Shown: positions 38,426-46,343 of the stretch, in pieces
How the letters are laid out: each line of letters begins with the position of its first letter
Numbering within the stretch: the stretch's first letter is position 1
NCBI RefSeq assembly: GCF_034344865.1
Contig: NZ_CP133774.1
Span: 6,510,001-6,574,000 of the forward strand
DNA: 64,000 bases
Reading direction: 5' to 3'
DNA from: Pseudomonas sp. 10S4
GTDB lineage: Bacteria > Pseudomonadota > Gammaproteobacteria > Pseudomonadales > Pseudomonadaceae
Notes under the pieces: model-generated
What the model was told of the DNA's origin: nothing
Databases searched by the model: none
The model's input: only the letters and a program-made list of their open reading frames with translations
Program-made: the position numbers and the translations under genes

Positions 38426-38827
38426 ATGAGCAGCCAGACCTACAGCATTTCCGACCTCGCCCGCGAGCTCGACATCACCACCCGGGCCATTCGCTTTTAT
38501 GAAGAGCAAGGTTTGCTCAGCCCCGAGCGCCGTGGCCAGGAACGCATCTATTCGCCCCGGGACAAGGTCAGCCTGAAGCTGATCCTGCGGGGCAAGCGCA
38601 TCGGTTTTTCACTGGCCGAATGCCGCGAGCTGATCGAACTCTACGACCCCACCGGCGGCAATCAGAAACAGCTGCAAACCATGCTGACCAAGATCGCCGA
38701 ACGGCGTGATCAGTTAGAACAGCAAATGCTCGACATTGAGCAAATGAAGCTGGAACTGGACACCGCGCAGGAACGCTGCACCCAGGCGCTGGAGCAGACG
38801 ATCAAAAGCCAGCAGCCCGTCCAGTAG
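38426..38827 (+). CDS. liuR: MerR-family regulator of leucine/isovalerate catabolism
   Basis: A 133-residue MerR protein. The winged helix is YSISDLARELDITTRAIRFY at residues 5-24, with EEQGLLSPERRGQERIYSPR after it, followed by a C-terminal coiled coil (about 80-125, rich in Gln/Glu/Leu) used for dimers. There is no cysteine cluster for metal sensing. Sequence, the boxes before liuA and its own gene, and the following liuE support LiuR, which in Pseudomonas represses the liu genes until branched-chain acyl-CoA intermediates accumulate. Here it is separated from liuABCD by about 3.8 kb. Confidence 0.88.
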   Translation: MSSQTYSISDLARELDITTRAIRFYEEQGLLSPERRGQERIYSPRDKVSLKLILRGKRIGFSLAECRELIELYDPTGGNQKQLQTMLTKIAERRDQLEQQMLDIEQMKLELDTAQERCTQALEQTIKSQQPVQ

Positions 38828-38844
38828 CCCTACGAAAATCCCCT

Positions 38845-38932
38845 GTGGGAGCGGGCTTGCTCGCGAAAGCGGTACGTCATTCAACATCGATGTCGACTGA
38901 CCTGACGTTTTCGCGAGCAAGCCCGCTCCCAC
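38845..38932. repeat. REPIN between liuR and liuE
   Basis: GTGGGAGCGGGCTTGCTCGC at 38845 and GCGAGCAAGCCCGCTCCCAC ending at 38932 form a near-perfect doublet in the 148-base gap between liuR and liuE. Confidence 0.9.
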
Positions 38933-38975
38933 AGAGTTCTCGGAACATTCAGACAAATACAACAGGTCCTTAGCC

Positions 38976-39875
38976 ATGCCCCTTCCCACCCACGTACGCC
39001 TGATCGAAGTCGGCCCCCGCGACGGTCTGCAAAACGAAGCCCAGCCCATCAGCGTCGCGGACAAGGTGCGACTGGTCGACGCCTTGAGCGCTGCGGGCCT
39101 TGGCTATATAGAAGTCGGCAGTTTCGTTTCGCCCAAGTGGGTGCCGCAAATGGCTGGTTCCGCCGAGGTTTTTGCGCAAATCCAGCGCAAGACCGGCGTG
39201 ACGTATGGCGCACTGGCGCCGAACCTGCGCGGGTTTGAAGACGCCATCGCGGCCGGGGTCAAGGAAGTCGCGGTGTTCGCCGCCGCCTCCGAAGCGTTTT
39301 CCCAGCGCAACATCAACTGCTCGATCAGCGAAAGCCTGGCGCGGTTTGTACCGATCATGGACGCCGCCAAACAGCACGGCGTCAGCGTGCGCGGTTATGT
39401 GTCGTGTGTGCTGGGTTGTCCTTACGAAGGTAACGTCGCGCCGGAACAAGTCGCGATGGTGGCTCGTGAGCTCTATGCCATGGGCTGTTACGAGGTTTCG
39501 CTCGGTGACACGATCGGCACCGGCACCGCTGGCGCCACCCGCCGGATGTTCGAGGTGGTCTCGGCCGATGTGCCGCGGGACAAACTGGCCGGGCATTTCC
39601 ACGACACCTACGGCCAGGCCATGGCCAATATCTACGCCAGTCTGCTGGAAGGCATCGCGGTATTCGACAGCTCTATCGCCGGCCTCGGCGGCTGTCCATA
39701 TGCCAAGGGCGCCAGCGGTAACGTCGCCACCGAAGACGTGGTGTACCTGCTCAACGGCCTCGGAATCGAGACCGGAATCGACCTGGACGCCTTGATTCTC
39801 GCGGGCCAACAGATTTGCACGGTGCTGGGGCGCCCGACCGGTTCGCGCGTGGCCAAGGCTCGCAGCGCCCAGTGA
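38976..39875 (+). CDS. liuE: Hydroxymethylglutaryl-CoA lyase
   Basis: A 299-residue HMGL-like aldolase that splits 3-hydroxy-3-methylglutaryl-CoA into acetyl-CoA and acetoacetate, the last step of leucine breakdown. RLIEVGPRDGLQNE opens the TIM barrel with the metal/substrate Arg-Asp; SCVLGCPYEGNVAPEQV lies near 140; and GLGGCPYAKGASGNVATEDV near 233 is the active-site signature with the catalytic cysteine. It follows liuR on the same strand and is the equivalent of mvaB of P. putida. The rest of the pathway is at 42.6-48.3 kb. Confidence 0.93.
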   Translation: MPLPTHVRLIEVGPRDGLQNEAQPISVADKVRLVDALSAAGLGYIEVGSFVSPKWVPQMAGSAEVFAQIQRKTGVTYGALAPNLRGFEDAIAAGVKEVAVFAAASEAFSQRNINCSISESLARFVPIMDAAKQHGVSVRGYVSCVLGCPYEGNVAPEQVAMVARELYAMGCYEVSLGDTIGTGTAGATRRMFEVVSADVPRDKLAGHFHDTYGQAMANIYASLLEGIAVFDSSIAGLGGCPYAKGASGNVATEDVVYLLNGLGIETGIDLDALILAGQQICTVLGRPTGSRVAKARSAQ

Positions 39876-40017
39876 GTGGGCGGATGTGTCCGGGTGTTAC
39901 CGCATTGTCTGGAGTGCGGGTACAAACGAGTAACACGGAAACAAATTGCTGAGTTTTGATTGAGAGAAAAACCCTACAAAAAATTCAAACCATTGAATTT
40001 AAAGAGGTTTTAAAAAC

Positions 40018-40034
40018 TTGGCACGGCTTCTGCT
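40018..40034 (+). promoter_or_regulatory. Sigma-54 promoter of the CrcY-like RNA
   Basis: TTGGCACGGCTTCTGCT matches the sigma-54 consensus TGGCACG-N4-TTGCW in all but one base, with GG (40020-40021) and GC (40032-40033) at the required 12-base register. The region is AT-rich relative to its surroundings. Expected start is about 40045. The CrcZ/CrcY RNAs of Pseudomonas are transcribed from such promoters under CbrAB control. Confidence 0.85.
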
Positions 40035-40044
40035 ATCTCTATGG

Positions 40045-40421
40045 CATAACAAGAATAAAAAGCAGCAAACCTAATAAAAATAAGACGTAACGACTCTGAC
40101 ATAACAAGAACAACACGGCAGAGACGCAGCTAACAGATTTTTTTGGAGAAGGTGTGCTTTTCAGGGTGCTTTTCGGAGTAACCCGCAACCGGGCAGAGAA
40201 CAATAAAACTACCTTCAGGTAGCTCCCGAACTGGTTGGATCGCTTGGCGAAAAAGCAGATCAGCGCTCAAAAAAATACGTTTGCTCTTGACCCCGGATGG
40301 GGGTCGACAAAAACAGCAGTAAAGGGCCACGGTTGCCAAAAACAACAATAGACCGCCCCTCAATAATAAAAAAAGAGCACGCGCAACGACAAATTAAAGG
40401 GGAGCTTCGGCTCCCCTTTGT
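40045..40421 (+). ncRNA. crcY: CrcY-like small RNA that sequesters Hfq/Crc
   Basis: The transcript expected from the sigma-54 promoter is about 375 bases and ends at a perfect stem AAAGGGGAGC-TTCG-GCTCCCCTTT (40396-40419). It is studded with the A-rich CA motifs bound by Hfq/Crc: AACAAGAATAA (40048), AACAAGAACAACA (40103), AACAATAA (40199), AACAACAA (40341) and AATAATAA (40362). No conserved protein frame is present. In P. putida crcY lies immediately downstream of the HMG-CoA lyase gene, as here, and its length is similar. The RNA relieves carbon catabolite repression by titrating Hfq/Crc from target mRNAs. Confidence 0.85.
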
Positions 40422-40525
40422 GCTTTCTGCGATTCAGTAAAACCGACTCCTGTAGGAACGAGGCTTGCCCGCGAAGGCGATTTATCATTCAACCTCGCTG
40501 TCGACTGACCCGACACAAATCCCCT

Positions 40526-40605
40526 GTAGGAACTGGCGCAGCCTGCGATCTTTTGATCTGAGCCTTCTGCGCCCCCAAAAGATCGCAGCCTTCGGCAGCT
40601 CCTAC
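40526..40605. repeat. Inverted repeat with GCGATCTTTTG arms at the 3' end of the acyl-CoA synthetase gene
   Basis: GTAGGAACTGGCGCAGCCTG with CGATCTTTTG (left) and CAAAAGATCGCAGCC with GGCAGCTCCTAC (right) form a long imperfect hairpin. Its right end overlaps the stop codon of the leftward synthetase gene, and it can serve as that gene's terminator. A single decayed REP arm (GAGGCTTGCCCGCGAAGGCG) lies just before it at 40459. Confidence 0.75.
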
Positions 40606-42296
40606 GGTATCGCTTTGAACTCCTCGATACTGATCTCGCGCATCCGGAATTTCTGGATCTTGCCGGTCACGGTCATCGGAAACTCTTCCACGAATTTGAA
40701 GTAACGCGGCGTCTTGAAGTGCGCGATGCGCGCCTTGCACCAGGTTTTCAGCTCTTCTTCGGTCGCGCTGTGGCCGGGGTGAAACTTGATCCAGGCAACG
40801 ATCTCTTCGCCGTAGCGTGAGCAGGGAATGCCAATCACCTGCACATCCGCTATTGCCGGGTGGGTGAAGAAGAACTCTTCCAGCTCCCGTGGGTAAACAT
40901 TCTCACCGCCACGGATGATCATGTCCTTGTTGCGTCCGGCGATGCACACGTAACCCTCGTCGTTCATGCTCGCCAGGTCACCGGTGTGCATCCAGCCAGC
41001 CTGATCAATAGCTTCGGCGGTACCCTGCGGATTTTTCCAGTAACCGAGCATCACGCTGTAACCCCGAGTGCACAGCTCGCCAATCGTGCCACGCAGCACC
41101 AGGTTACCGGCCTCGTCGATGATCTTGCTTTCCAGTTGCGGCTGGGTGCGGCCGACGGTGGTGACGCGCAATTCCAACTCGTCCGACGGACCGGTCTGCA
41201 ATGACACCGGACTTGTTTCCGTCATGCCGTAGGCAATCTGCACTTCGCTCATGTGCATCTCGTTGATGACCCGGCGCATCACTTCGATCGGGCAGGTCGC
41301 TCCAGCCATGATCCCGGTGCGCAGGGTGGAGAGATCGAATTCGCCGCGTTGGGGTTGATCGAGCATGGCAATGAACATGGTCGGTACGCCGTAGAGCGCG
41401 GTGGCTTTTTCTTCGGCGACGGTGGTCAGGGTCAACAGTGGATCGAATGCGTCGTTGGGGTAGATCATCGTGCTGCCGTGGGTCACGCAGCCGAGGTTGC
41501 CCATGACCATGCCGAAACAGTGATAGAGCGGCACCGGGATCACCAGCCGATCATCGGCCGTCAAACCCAGGCTTTCGCCAACCATGTAACCGTTGTTGAG
41601 AATGTTGTAGTGACTGAGGGTCGCGCCTTTGGGGAAACCGGTAGTGCCGGAGGTGTACTGGATATTCACCGGCTGATCGAAATGCAGGCTGTGCTGACGT
41701 TCATTCAACTGCTCGACCGAGACACTGGCGGCAAGATCTGCAAGTTGCGACCACGGCAGGAAACCCGAGGGCGGCAGGGCGTCCAGACTGATGACGCCAC
41801 GCAGGTCCGGCAGGCGTTCGCTCTGCAATTGGCCGATGGATTGCTCCGCCAACTCTGGCACCAATCCTTGCAGCATCCCGTGATAGTCGGACGTCTTGAA
41901 GGCCCCGGCGCAGACCAGCCATTGGCAGCCGGACTGTTTCAACACGTACTCCAATTCAGAACTGCGATACGCCGGGTTGATGTTGACCAGGATCACGCCG
42001 ATTTTCGCGCTGGCGAATTGGCTGATGCACCACTGCGCGCAGTTCGGCGCCCAGATACCGAGGCGATCGCCGGTCTGCAAACCCAGCGCCAGCAGTGCTC
42101 TGGCGTGCAGGTCCACGGTGTCGGCCAATTGCTGCCAGGTGTAGCGCAACTGTTGATGACGCACGACCAGCGCTTCCCCGATCAGGTACTGCGCGACGGT
42201 GTGATCGAACGCCTCGCCGATGGTCATTGCCAACAAGGCTTTCTCCTGGGAACCACGGGTATAGCTGCGCTGCGGGTTTGCACTGGGTTGATCCAT
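40602..42296 (-). CDS. Acyl-CoA synthetase (AMP-binding), liu-associated
   Basis: A 564-residue ANL-superfamily ligase. The ATP-binding P-loop is [19 protein letters not shown] near 215, followed by [14 protein letters not shown] near 350, [20 protein letters not shown] near 430 and the hinge [20 protein letters not shown]; the catalytic lysine is in TVTGKIQKF near the C-terminus. The enzyme activates a short or medium acid with CoA. It is transcribed leftward, divergent from liuABCD, as in other Pseudomonas liu loci, suggesting that it activates a branched or acetoacetate-type acid feeding or leaving the pathway. Substrate unproven. Confidence 0.85.
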   Translation of the reverse strand: MDQPSANPQRSYTRGSQEKALLAMTIGEAFDHTVAQYLIGEALVVRHQQLRYTWQQLADTVDLHARALLALGLQTGDRLGIWAPNCAQWCISQFASAKIGVILVNINPAYRSSELEYVLKQSGCQWLVCAGAFKTSDYHGMLQGLVPELAEQSIGQLQSERLPDLRGVISLDALPPSGFLPWSQLADLAASVSVEQLNERQHSLHFDQPVNIQYTSGTTGFPKGATLSHYNILNNGYMVGESLGLTADDRLVIPVPLYHCFGMVMGNLGCVTHGSTMIYPNDAFDPLLTLTTVAEEKATALYGVPTMFIAMLDQPQRGEFDLSTLRTGIMAGATCPIEVMRRVINEMHMSEVQIAYGMTETSPVSLQTGPSDELELRVTTVGRTQPQLESKIIDEAGNLVLRGTIGELCTRGYSVMLGYWKNPQGTAEAIDQAGWMHTGDLASMNDEGYVCIAGRNKDMIIRGGENVYPRELEEFFFTHPAIADVQVIGIPCSRYGEEIVAWIKFHPGHSATEEELKTWCKARIAHFKTPRYFKFVEEFPMTVTGKIQKFRMREISIEEFKAIP

Positions 42297-42337
42297 GACG
42301 ACCCCTATTGTCTTTATTTATGGGTTGGCGACGGTCA

Positions 42338-42480
42338 CCTGTGGGAGCGGCCTGTGGCGAGGGGGCTTGCCCCCGTTGGGTTTGCGAAGCAGCCCCAAAA
42401 CTTTCGATGCACCAAAAATTTTGTGAGTGCTATGCACTCAAACGGGGGCAAGCCCCCTCACCACAGGGCGCTCCCACAGG
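42338..42480. repeat. Nested REPIN: one REP family inside the other
   Basis: The outer arms CCTGTGGGAGCG (42338-42349) and CGCTCCCACAGG (42469-42480) belong to the GTGGGAGCGG family. Directly inside them are arms of the other family: CCTGTGGCGAGGGGGCTTGC from 42351 and its inverse from 42441 to 42467. It occupies much of the 342-base gap between the divergent synthetase gene and liuA. Confidence 0.88.
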
Positions 42481-42525
42481 ATTGCTCCGCTTTTCTATCT
42501 TGAACTGGCCCTACTCTCGCTCAAG

Positions 42526-42583
42526 TTGACGTTAACGTAAAGGGTGATTGACAGCCATTCGTCACAAGCTTACGTTAACGTAA
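42526..42583 (+). promoter_or_regulatory. liuA promoter with two LiuR boxes
   Basis: Box 1 is TTGACGTTAACGTAA (42526-42540) and box 2 the perfect palindrome TTACGTTAACGTAA (42570-42583); their centres are 43 bases apart, about four helical turns. TTGACA (42548-42553) and TACGTT (42571-42576) with a 17-base spacer give a plausible promoter whose -10 lies inside box 2. The same sequence type precedes liuR. This agrees with LiuR control of the operon. Confidence 0.85.
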
Positions 42584-42638
42584 AGGTGAGAGCCGAACCA
42601 CGCCCTCCCAACCCTACAAAAAAGCCAAAAGGTGACCC

Positions 42639-43802
42639 ATGAGCTATCCATCCCTGAACTTTGCCCTCGGTGAAACCATCGACATGCTGCGCGATCAGGT
42701 TCAGTCCTTCGTCGCCAAAGAGATCGCCCCGCGCGCGGCTCAGATCGACATCGACAACCTGTTCCCCGCAGACCTGTGGCGCAAATTCGGTGACATGGGC
42801 CTGCTGGGCGTCACCGTGCCGGAAGAGTACGGCGGCGCAGGCCTGGGTTACCTGGCCCACGTGGTCATCATGGAAGAAATCAGCCGCGGCTCGGCCTCGG
42901 TGGCGCTGTCCTACGGCGCGCATTCCAACCTCTGCGTCAACCAGATCAACCGCAACGGCACTCACGAACAGAAGACCAAATACCTGCCAAAACTGATCAG
43001 CGGCGAGCACATCGGCGCACTGGCCATGAGCGAACCGAATGCCGGTTCCGACGTGGTCTCGATGAAACTGCGCGCCGACAAACGCGGCGACAAGTACGTG
43101 CTCAACGGCAGCAAAACCTGGATCACCAACGGCCCCGACGCCAACACCTACGTGATCTACGCCAAGACCGACCTGGAAAAAGGCCCCCATGGCATCACCG
43201 CATTCATCGTTGAGCGTGACTCGAAAGGCTTCAGCCGCAGCAACAAGTTCGACAAGCTCGGCATGCGCGGCTCGAACACCTGCGAGCTGTTCTTCGATGA
43301 CGTCGAAGTGCCGGAAGAAAACATCCTCGGCGTACTCAACGGCGGCGTGAAAGTGCTGATGAGCGGCCTCGATTACGAGCGCGTCGTCCTCTCGGGCGGC
43401 CCGACCGGGATCATGCAGTCGTGCATGGACCTGATCGTTCCGTACATCCACGACCGCAAGCAGTTCGGCCAGAGCATCGGCGAATTCCAGCTGATCCAGG
43501 GCAAAGTCGCCGACATGTACACCCAACTCAACGCCAGCCGCGCCTACCTCTACGCGGTCGCCCAGGCCTGCGAGCGCGGCGAAACCACCCGCAAGGACGC
43601 TGCCGGCGTAATCCTCTACAGCGCCGAACGCGCCACACAAATGGCGCTCGACGCGATCCAGATTCTCGGCGGCAACGGCTACATCAACGAATTCCCGGCG
43701 GGTCGTCTGCTGCGTGACGCCAAACTGTACGAAATCGGTGCTGGCACCAGTGAGATTCGTCGCATGTTGATCGGTCGCGAACTGTTCAACGAAACCCGCT
43801 AA
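42639..43802 (+). CDS. liuA: Isovaleryl-CoA dehydrogenase
   Basis: A 387-residue FAD acyl-CoA dehydrogenase that converts isovaleryl-CoA to 3-methylcrotonyl-CoA. Signatures are [20 protein letters not shown] (about 127-146), [20 protein letters not shown] (about 157-176) and the catalytic region [20 protein letters not shown] near 270; [20 protein letters not shown] is the C-terminal motif. AAAAGGTGACCC precedes the ATG. It is the first gene of liuABCD and is followed by liuB after 12 bases. Confidence 0.94.
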   Translation: MSYPSLNFALGETIDMLRDQVQSFVAKEIAPRAAQIDIDNLFPADLWRKFGDMGLLGVTVPEEYGGAGLGYLAHVVIMEEISRGSASVALSYGAHSNLCVNQINRNGTHEQKTKYLPKLISGEHIGALAMSEPNAGSDVVSMKLRADKRGDKYVLNGSKTWITNGPDANTYVIYAKTDLEKGPHGITAFIVERDSKGFSRSNKFDKLGMRGSNTCELFFDDVEVPEENILGVLNGGVKVLMSGLDYERVVLSGGPTGIMQSCMDLIVPYIHDRKQFGQSIGEFQLIQGKVADMYTQLNASRAYLYAVAQACERGETTRKDAAGVILYSAERATQMALDAIQILGGNGYINEFPAGRLLRDAKLYEIGAGTSEIRRMLIGRELFNETR

Positions 43803-43814
43803 ACGGAGCTGTCC

Positions 43815-45422
43815 ATGGCTATCCTGCATACCCAGCTCAACCCCCGTTCGGCAGAGTTCGCCGCCAACAGCGCGGCGATGCTCAAACAGGTCGACGACCT
43901 GCACACCCTGCTCGCCCAAGTGCAGCAAGGTGGCGGCCCGAAGGCGCAAGAGCGCCACACGTCGCGGGGCAAATTGCTGCCTCGCGAGCGGATCAATCGT
44001 TTGCTCGATCCGGGTTCACCGTTTCTGGAAATCAGCCAACTGGCGGCCTACGCGGTGTATGGCGAAGACGTTCCGGCGGCCGGCGTGATTGCCGGGATCG
44101 GCCGCGTGGAGGGCGTCGAGTGCATGATCGTCGCCAACGACGCCACGGTGAAAGGTGGCTCGTACTACCCGCTGACCGTGAAAAAACACCTGCGCGCCCA
44201 GACCATCGCCCAGCAAAACCGCTTGCCGTGCATCTACCTGGTGGACTCCGGCGGCGCCAACCTGCCACGTCAGGATGAAGTGTTTCCTGACCGCGAGCAT
44301 TTCGGGCGGATTTTCTTCAACCAGGCCAACATGAGCGCCATGGGCATTCCGCAGATTGCGGTGGTTATGGGTTCCTGCACGGCTGGTGGCGCCTACGTAC
44401 CGGCGATGGCTGACGAAGCGATCATGGTGCGTAATCAGGCAACGATTTTCCTCGCTGGCCCGCCGCTGGTGAAAGCGGCCACCGGCGAAGTGGTCAGTGC
44501 TGAAGATTTGGGCGGAGCCGACGTGCACTGCAAGATTTCCGGGGTCGCCGACCATTACGCCGAGAGCGATGAACACGCCCTCGCCCTCGCCCGACGCAGC
44601 GTTGCCAATCTCAATTGGCGCAAGCTCGGCGAACTGCAACAACGCACGCCGATTGCTCCGCTCTACAGTAGCGATGAGTTGTATGGCGTGGTCTCGGCCG
44701 ACGCCAAGCAGCCGTTCGACGTGCGCGAAGTGATTGCACGACTGGTCGACGGTTCGGTATTCGATGAGTTCAAAGCGTTGTTCGGGACTACATTGGTTTG
44801 CGGCTTTTCCCACCTGCACGGTTACCCGATCGCGATCCTCGCCAACAATGGCATCTTGTTCGCCGAAGCCGCGCAGAAAGGCGCGCACTTTATCGAACTG
44901 GCCTGCCAGCGCGGCATCCCATTGCTGTTCCTGCAGAACATCACCGGCTTCATGGTTGGCCAGAAATACGAGGCCGGCGGTATCGCCAAACACGGCGCCA
45001 AACTGGTGACCGCTGTGGCGTGTGCCAAGGTGCCGAAATTCACCGTGATCATCGGCGGCAGCTTCGGCGCCGGTAACTATGGCATGTGCGGGCGGGCTTA
45101 CGATCCGCGCTTCCTGTGGATGTGGCCGAATGCACGCATCGGCGTGATGGGCGCCGAGCAGGCTGCCGGCGTGCTGGTTCAGGTCAAACGCGAGCAGGCC
45201 GAACGCAGTGGTCAGGGTTTCAGCGCCGAACAGGAAGCGCAAATCAAGCAACCGATCCTCGATCAGTACGAAGAACAAGGCCACCCTTACTACTCCAGCG
45301 CACGGCTGTGGGACGACGGCGTCATTGACCCGGCCCAAACCCGCGACGTACTGGCCCTGGCCTTATCCGCGTCGTTGAACGCGCCAATCGAACCGAGCCG
45401 CTTCGGCGTGTTCCGGATGTGA
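43815..45422 (+). CDS. liuB: Methylcrotonyl-CoA carboxylase, carboxyltransferase (beta) subunit
   Basis: A 535-residue carboxyltransferase that moves CO2 from biotin on LiuD to 3-methylcrotonyl-CoA, giving 3-methylglutaconyl-CoA. N- and C-terminal crotonase-like halves are complete: [20 protein letters not shown] near 138, [20 protein letters not shown] near 190, [20 protein letters not shown] near 375 and [20 protein letters not shown] near 415 (oxyanion-hole glycines). Length is typical. It is separated from liuC by 105 bases that contain a REP remnant. Confidence 0.95.
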   Translation: MAILHTQLNPRSAEFAANSAAMLKQVDDLHTLLAQVQQGGGPKAQERHTSRGKLLPRERINRLLDPGSPFLEISQLAAYAVYGEDVPAAGVIAGIGRVEGVECMIVANDATVKGGSYYPLTVKKHLRAQTIAQQNRLPCIYLVDSGGANLPRQDEVFPDREHFGRIFFNQANMSAMGIPQIAVVMGSCTAGGAYVPAMADEAIMVRNQATIFLAGPPLVKAATGEVVSAEDLGGADVHCKISGVADHYAESDEHALALARRSVANLNWRKLGELQQRTPIAPLYSSDELYGVVSADAKQPFDVREVIARLVDGSVFDEFKALFGTTLVCGFSHLHGYPIAILANNGILFAEAAQKGAHFIELACQRGIPLLFLQNITGFMVGQKYEAGGIAKHGAKLVTAVACAKVPKFTVIIGGSFGAGNYGMCGRAYDPRFLWMWPNARIGVMGAEQAAGVLVQVKREQAERSGQGFSAEQEAQIKQPILDQYEEQGHPYYSSARLWDDGVIDPAQTRDVLALALSASLNAPIEPSRFGVFRM

Positions 45423-45427
45423 TTTTT

Positions 45428-45466
45428 GTGGGAGCGGGCTTGTGTGGTGAGGGGGCTTGCCCCCGT
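45428..45466. repeat. Fused half-REP of both families between liuB and liuC
   Basis: GTGGGAGCGGGCTTG (first family) runs directly into GTGGTGAGGGGGCTTGCCCC (second family). No inverted partner follows, so this is a truncated remnant of a nested element. Confidence 0.75.
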
Positions 45467-45527
45467 TCGATTGCGAAGCAATCGCCATCCCTGCAATCCC
45501 CCACAAGTCTCGTGGAGACGGACAAAT

Positions 45528-46343
45528 ATGAGCGACTTCAACACCCTCGAACTGCTGACCGACCCACGGGGTTTCGCGACCCTGTGGCTCAGCCGTGAAG
45601 AAAAGAACAACGCATTCAACGCCGAAATGATCCGCGAGCTGATCCTCGCACTGGACAAGGTCTCGGGTGATGCCAGCCTGCGCTTCCTGCTGATTCGTGG
45701 TCGCGGCAAGCATTTCAGCGCAGGCGCCGACCTGGCCTGGATGCAGCAATCGGCCGAACTCGATTACCACACCAACCTCGACGACGCCCGGGAACTGGCG
45801 GAGTTGATGTACAACCTCGCCAAGCTGAAAGTCCCGACTCTGGCGGTTGTGCAAGGCGCGGCTTACGGCGGCGCACTGGGTCTGATCAGTTGCTGCGACA
45901 TGGCCATCGGTGCCGATGACGCGCAGTTCTGTTTGTCGGAAGTGCGCATCGGCCTCGCACCGGCGGTGATCAGCCCGTTCGTGGTGCAAGCCATCGGCGA
46001 ACGTGCGGCGCGGCGTTATGCCTTGACCGCCGAACGTTTCGGCGGGCAGCGGGCGCGGGAAATCGGTTTGTTGTCGGAGAGTTATCCAGTCGCCGAACTG
46101 GAGCAAAGCGTCGAACACTGGATCGACAACCTGCTGCTCAACAGCCCGGCCGCCATGCGTGCCAGCAAGGACTTGTTGCGTGAAGTCGGCAATGGCGCCC
46201 TGACTCCGGCGCTTCGTCGTTACACCGAAAATGCCATCGCGCGCATTCGTGTCAGCCCTGAAGGTCAGGAAGGCCTGCGGGCCTTTCTGCAAAAACGTCC
46301 GCCGAACTGGCAAGCCGTCACCACCCCCAAGGAGCCGCGTTGA
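45528..46343 (+). CDS. liuC: Methylglutaconyl-CoA hydratase (enoyl-CoA hydratase family)
   Basis: A 271-residue crotonase-fold hydratase that makes 3-hydroxy-3-methylglutaryl-CoA. The oxyanion-hole segments are FSAGADLAWMQQSAELDYHT near 66 and AVVQGAAYGGALGLISCCDM near 105, with DDAQFCLSEVRIGLAPAVIS after them. The frame opens upstream inside the REP remnant, but ATG 45528 follows GTGGAGACGG and begins MSDFNTLELL, the family start. Its TGA overlaps the liuD ATG (TGATG). Confidence 0.93.
   Translation: MSDFNTLELLTDPRGFATLWLSREEKNNAFNAEMIRELILALDKVSGDASLRFLLIRGRGKHFSAGADLAWMQQSAELDYHTNLDDARELAELMYNLAKLKVPTLAVVQGAAYGGALGLISCCDMAIGADDAQFCLSEVRIGLAPAVISPFVVQAIGERAARRYALTAERFGGQRAREIGLLSESYPVAELEQSVEHWIDNLLLNSPAAMRASKDLLREVGNGALTPALRRYTENAIARIRVSPEGQEGLRAFLQKRPPNWQAVTTPKEPR

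Noticed and set aside
40130..40363. A 77-codon frame on the minus strand between liuE and the acyl-CoA synthetase
   Set aside because: It lies inside and antisense to the CrcY-like RNA, has no ribosome site and no conserved feature.
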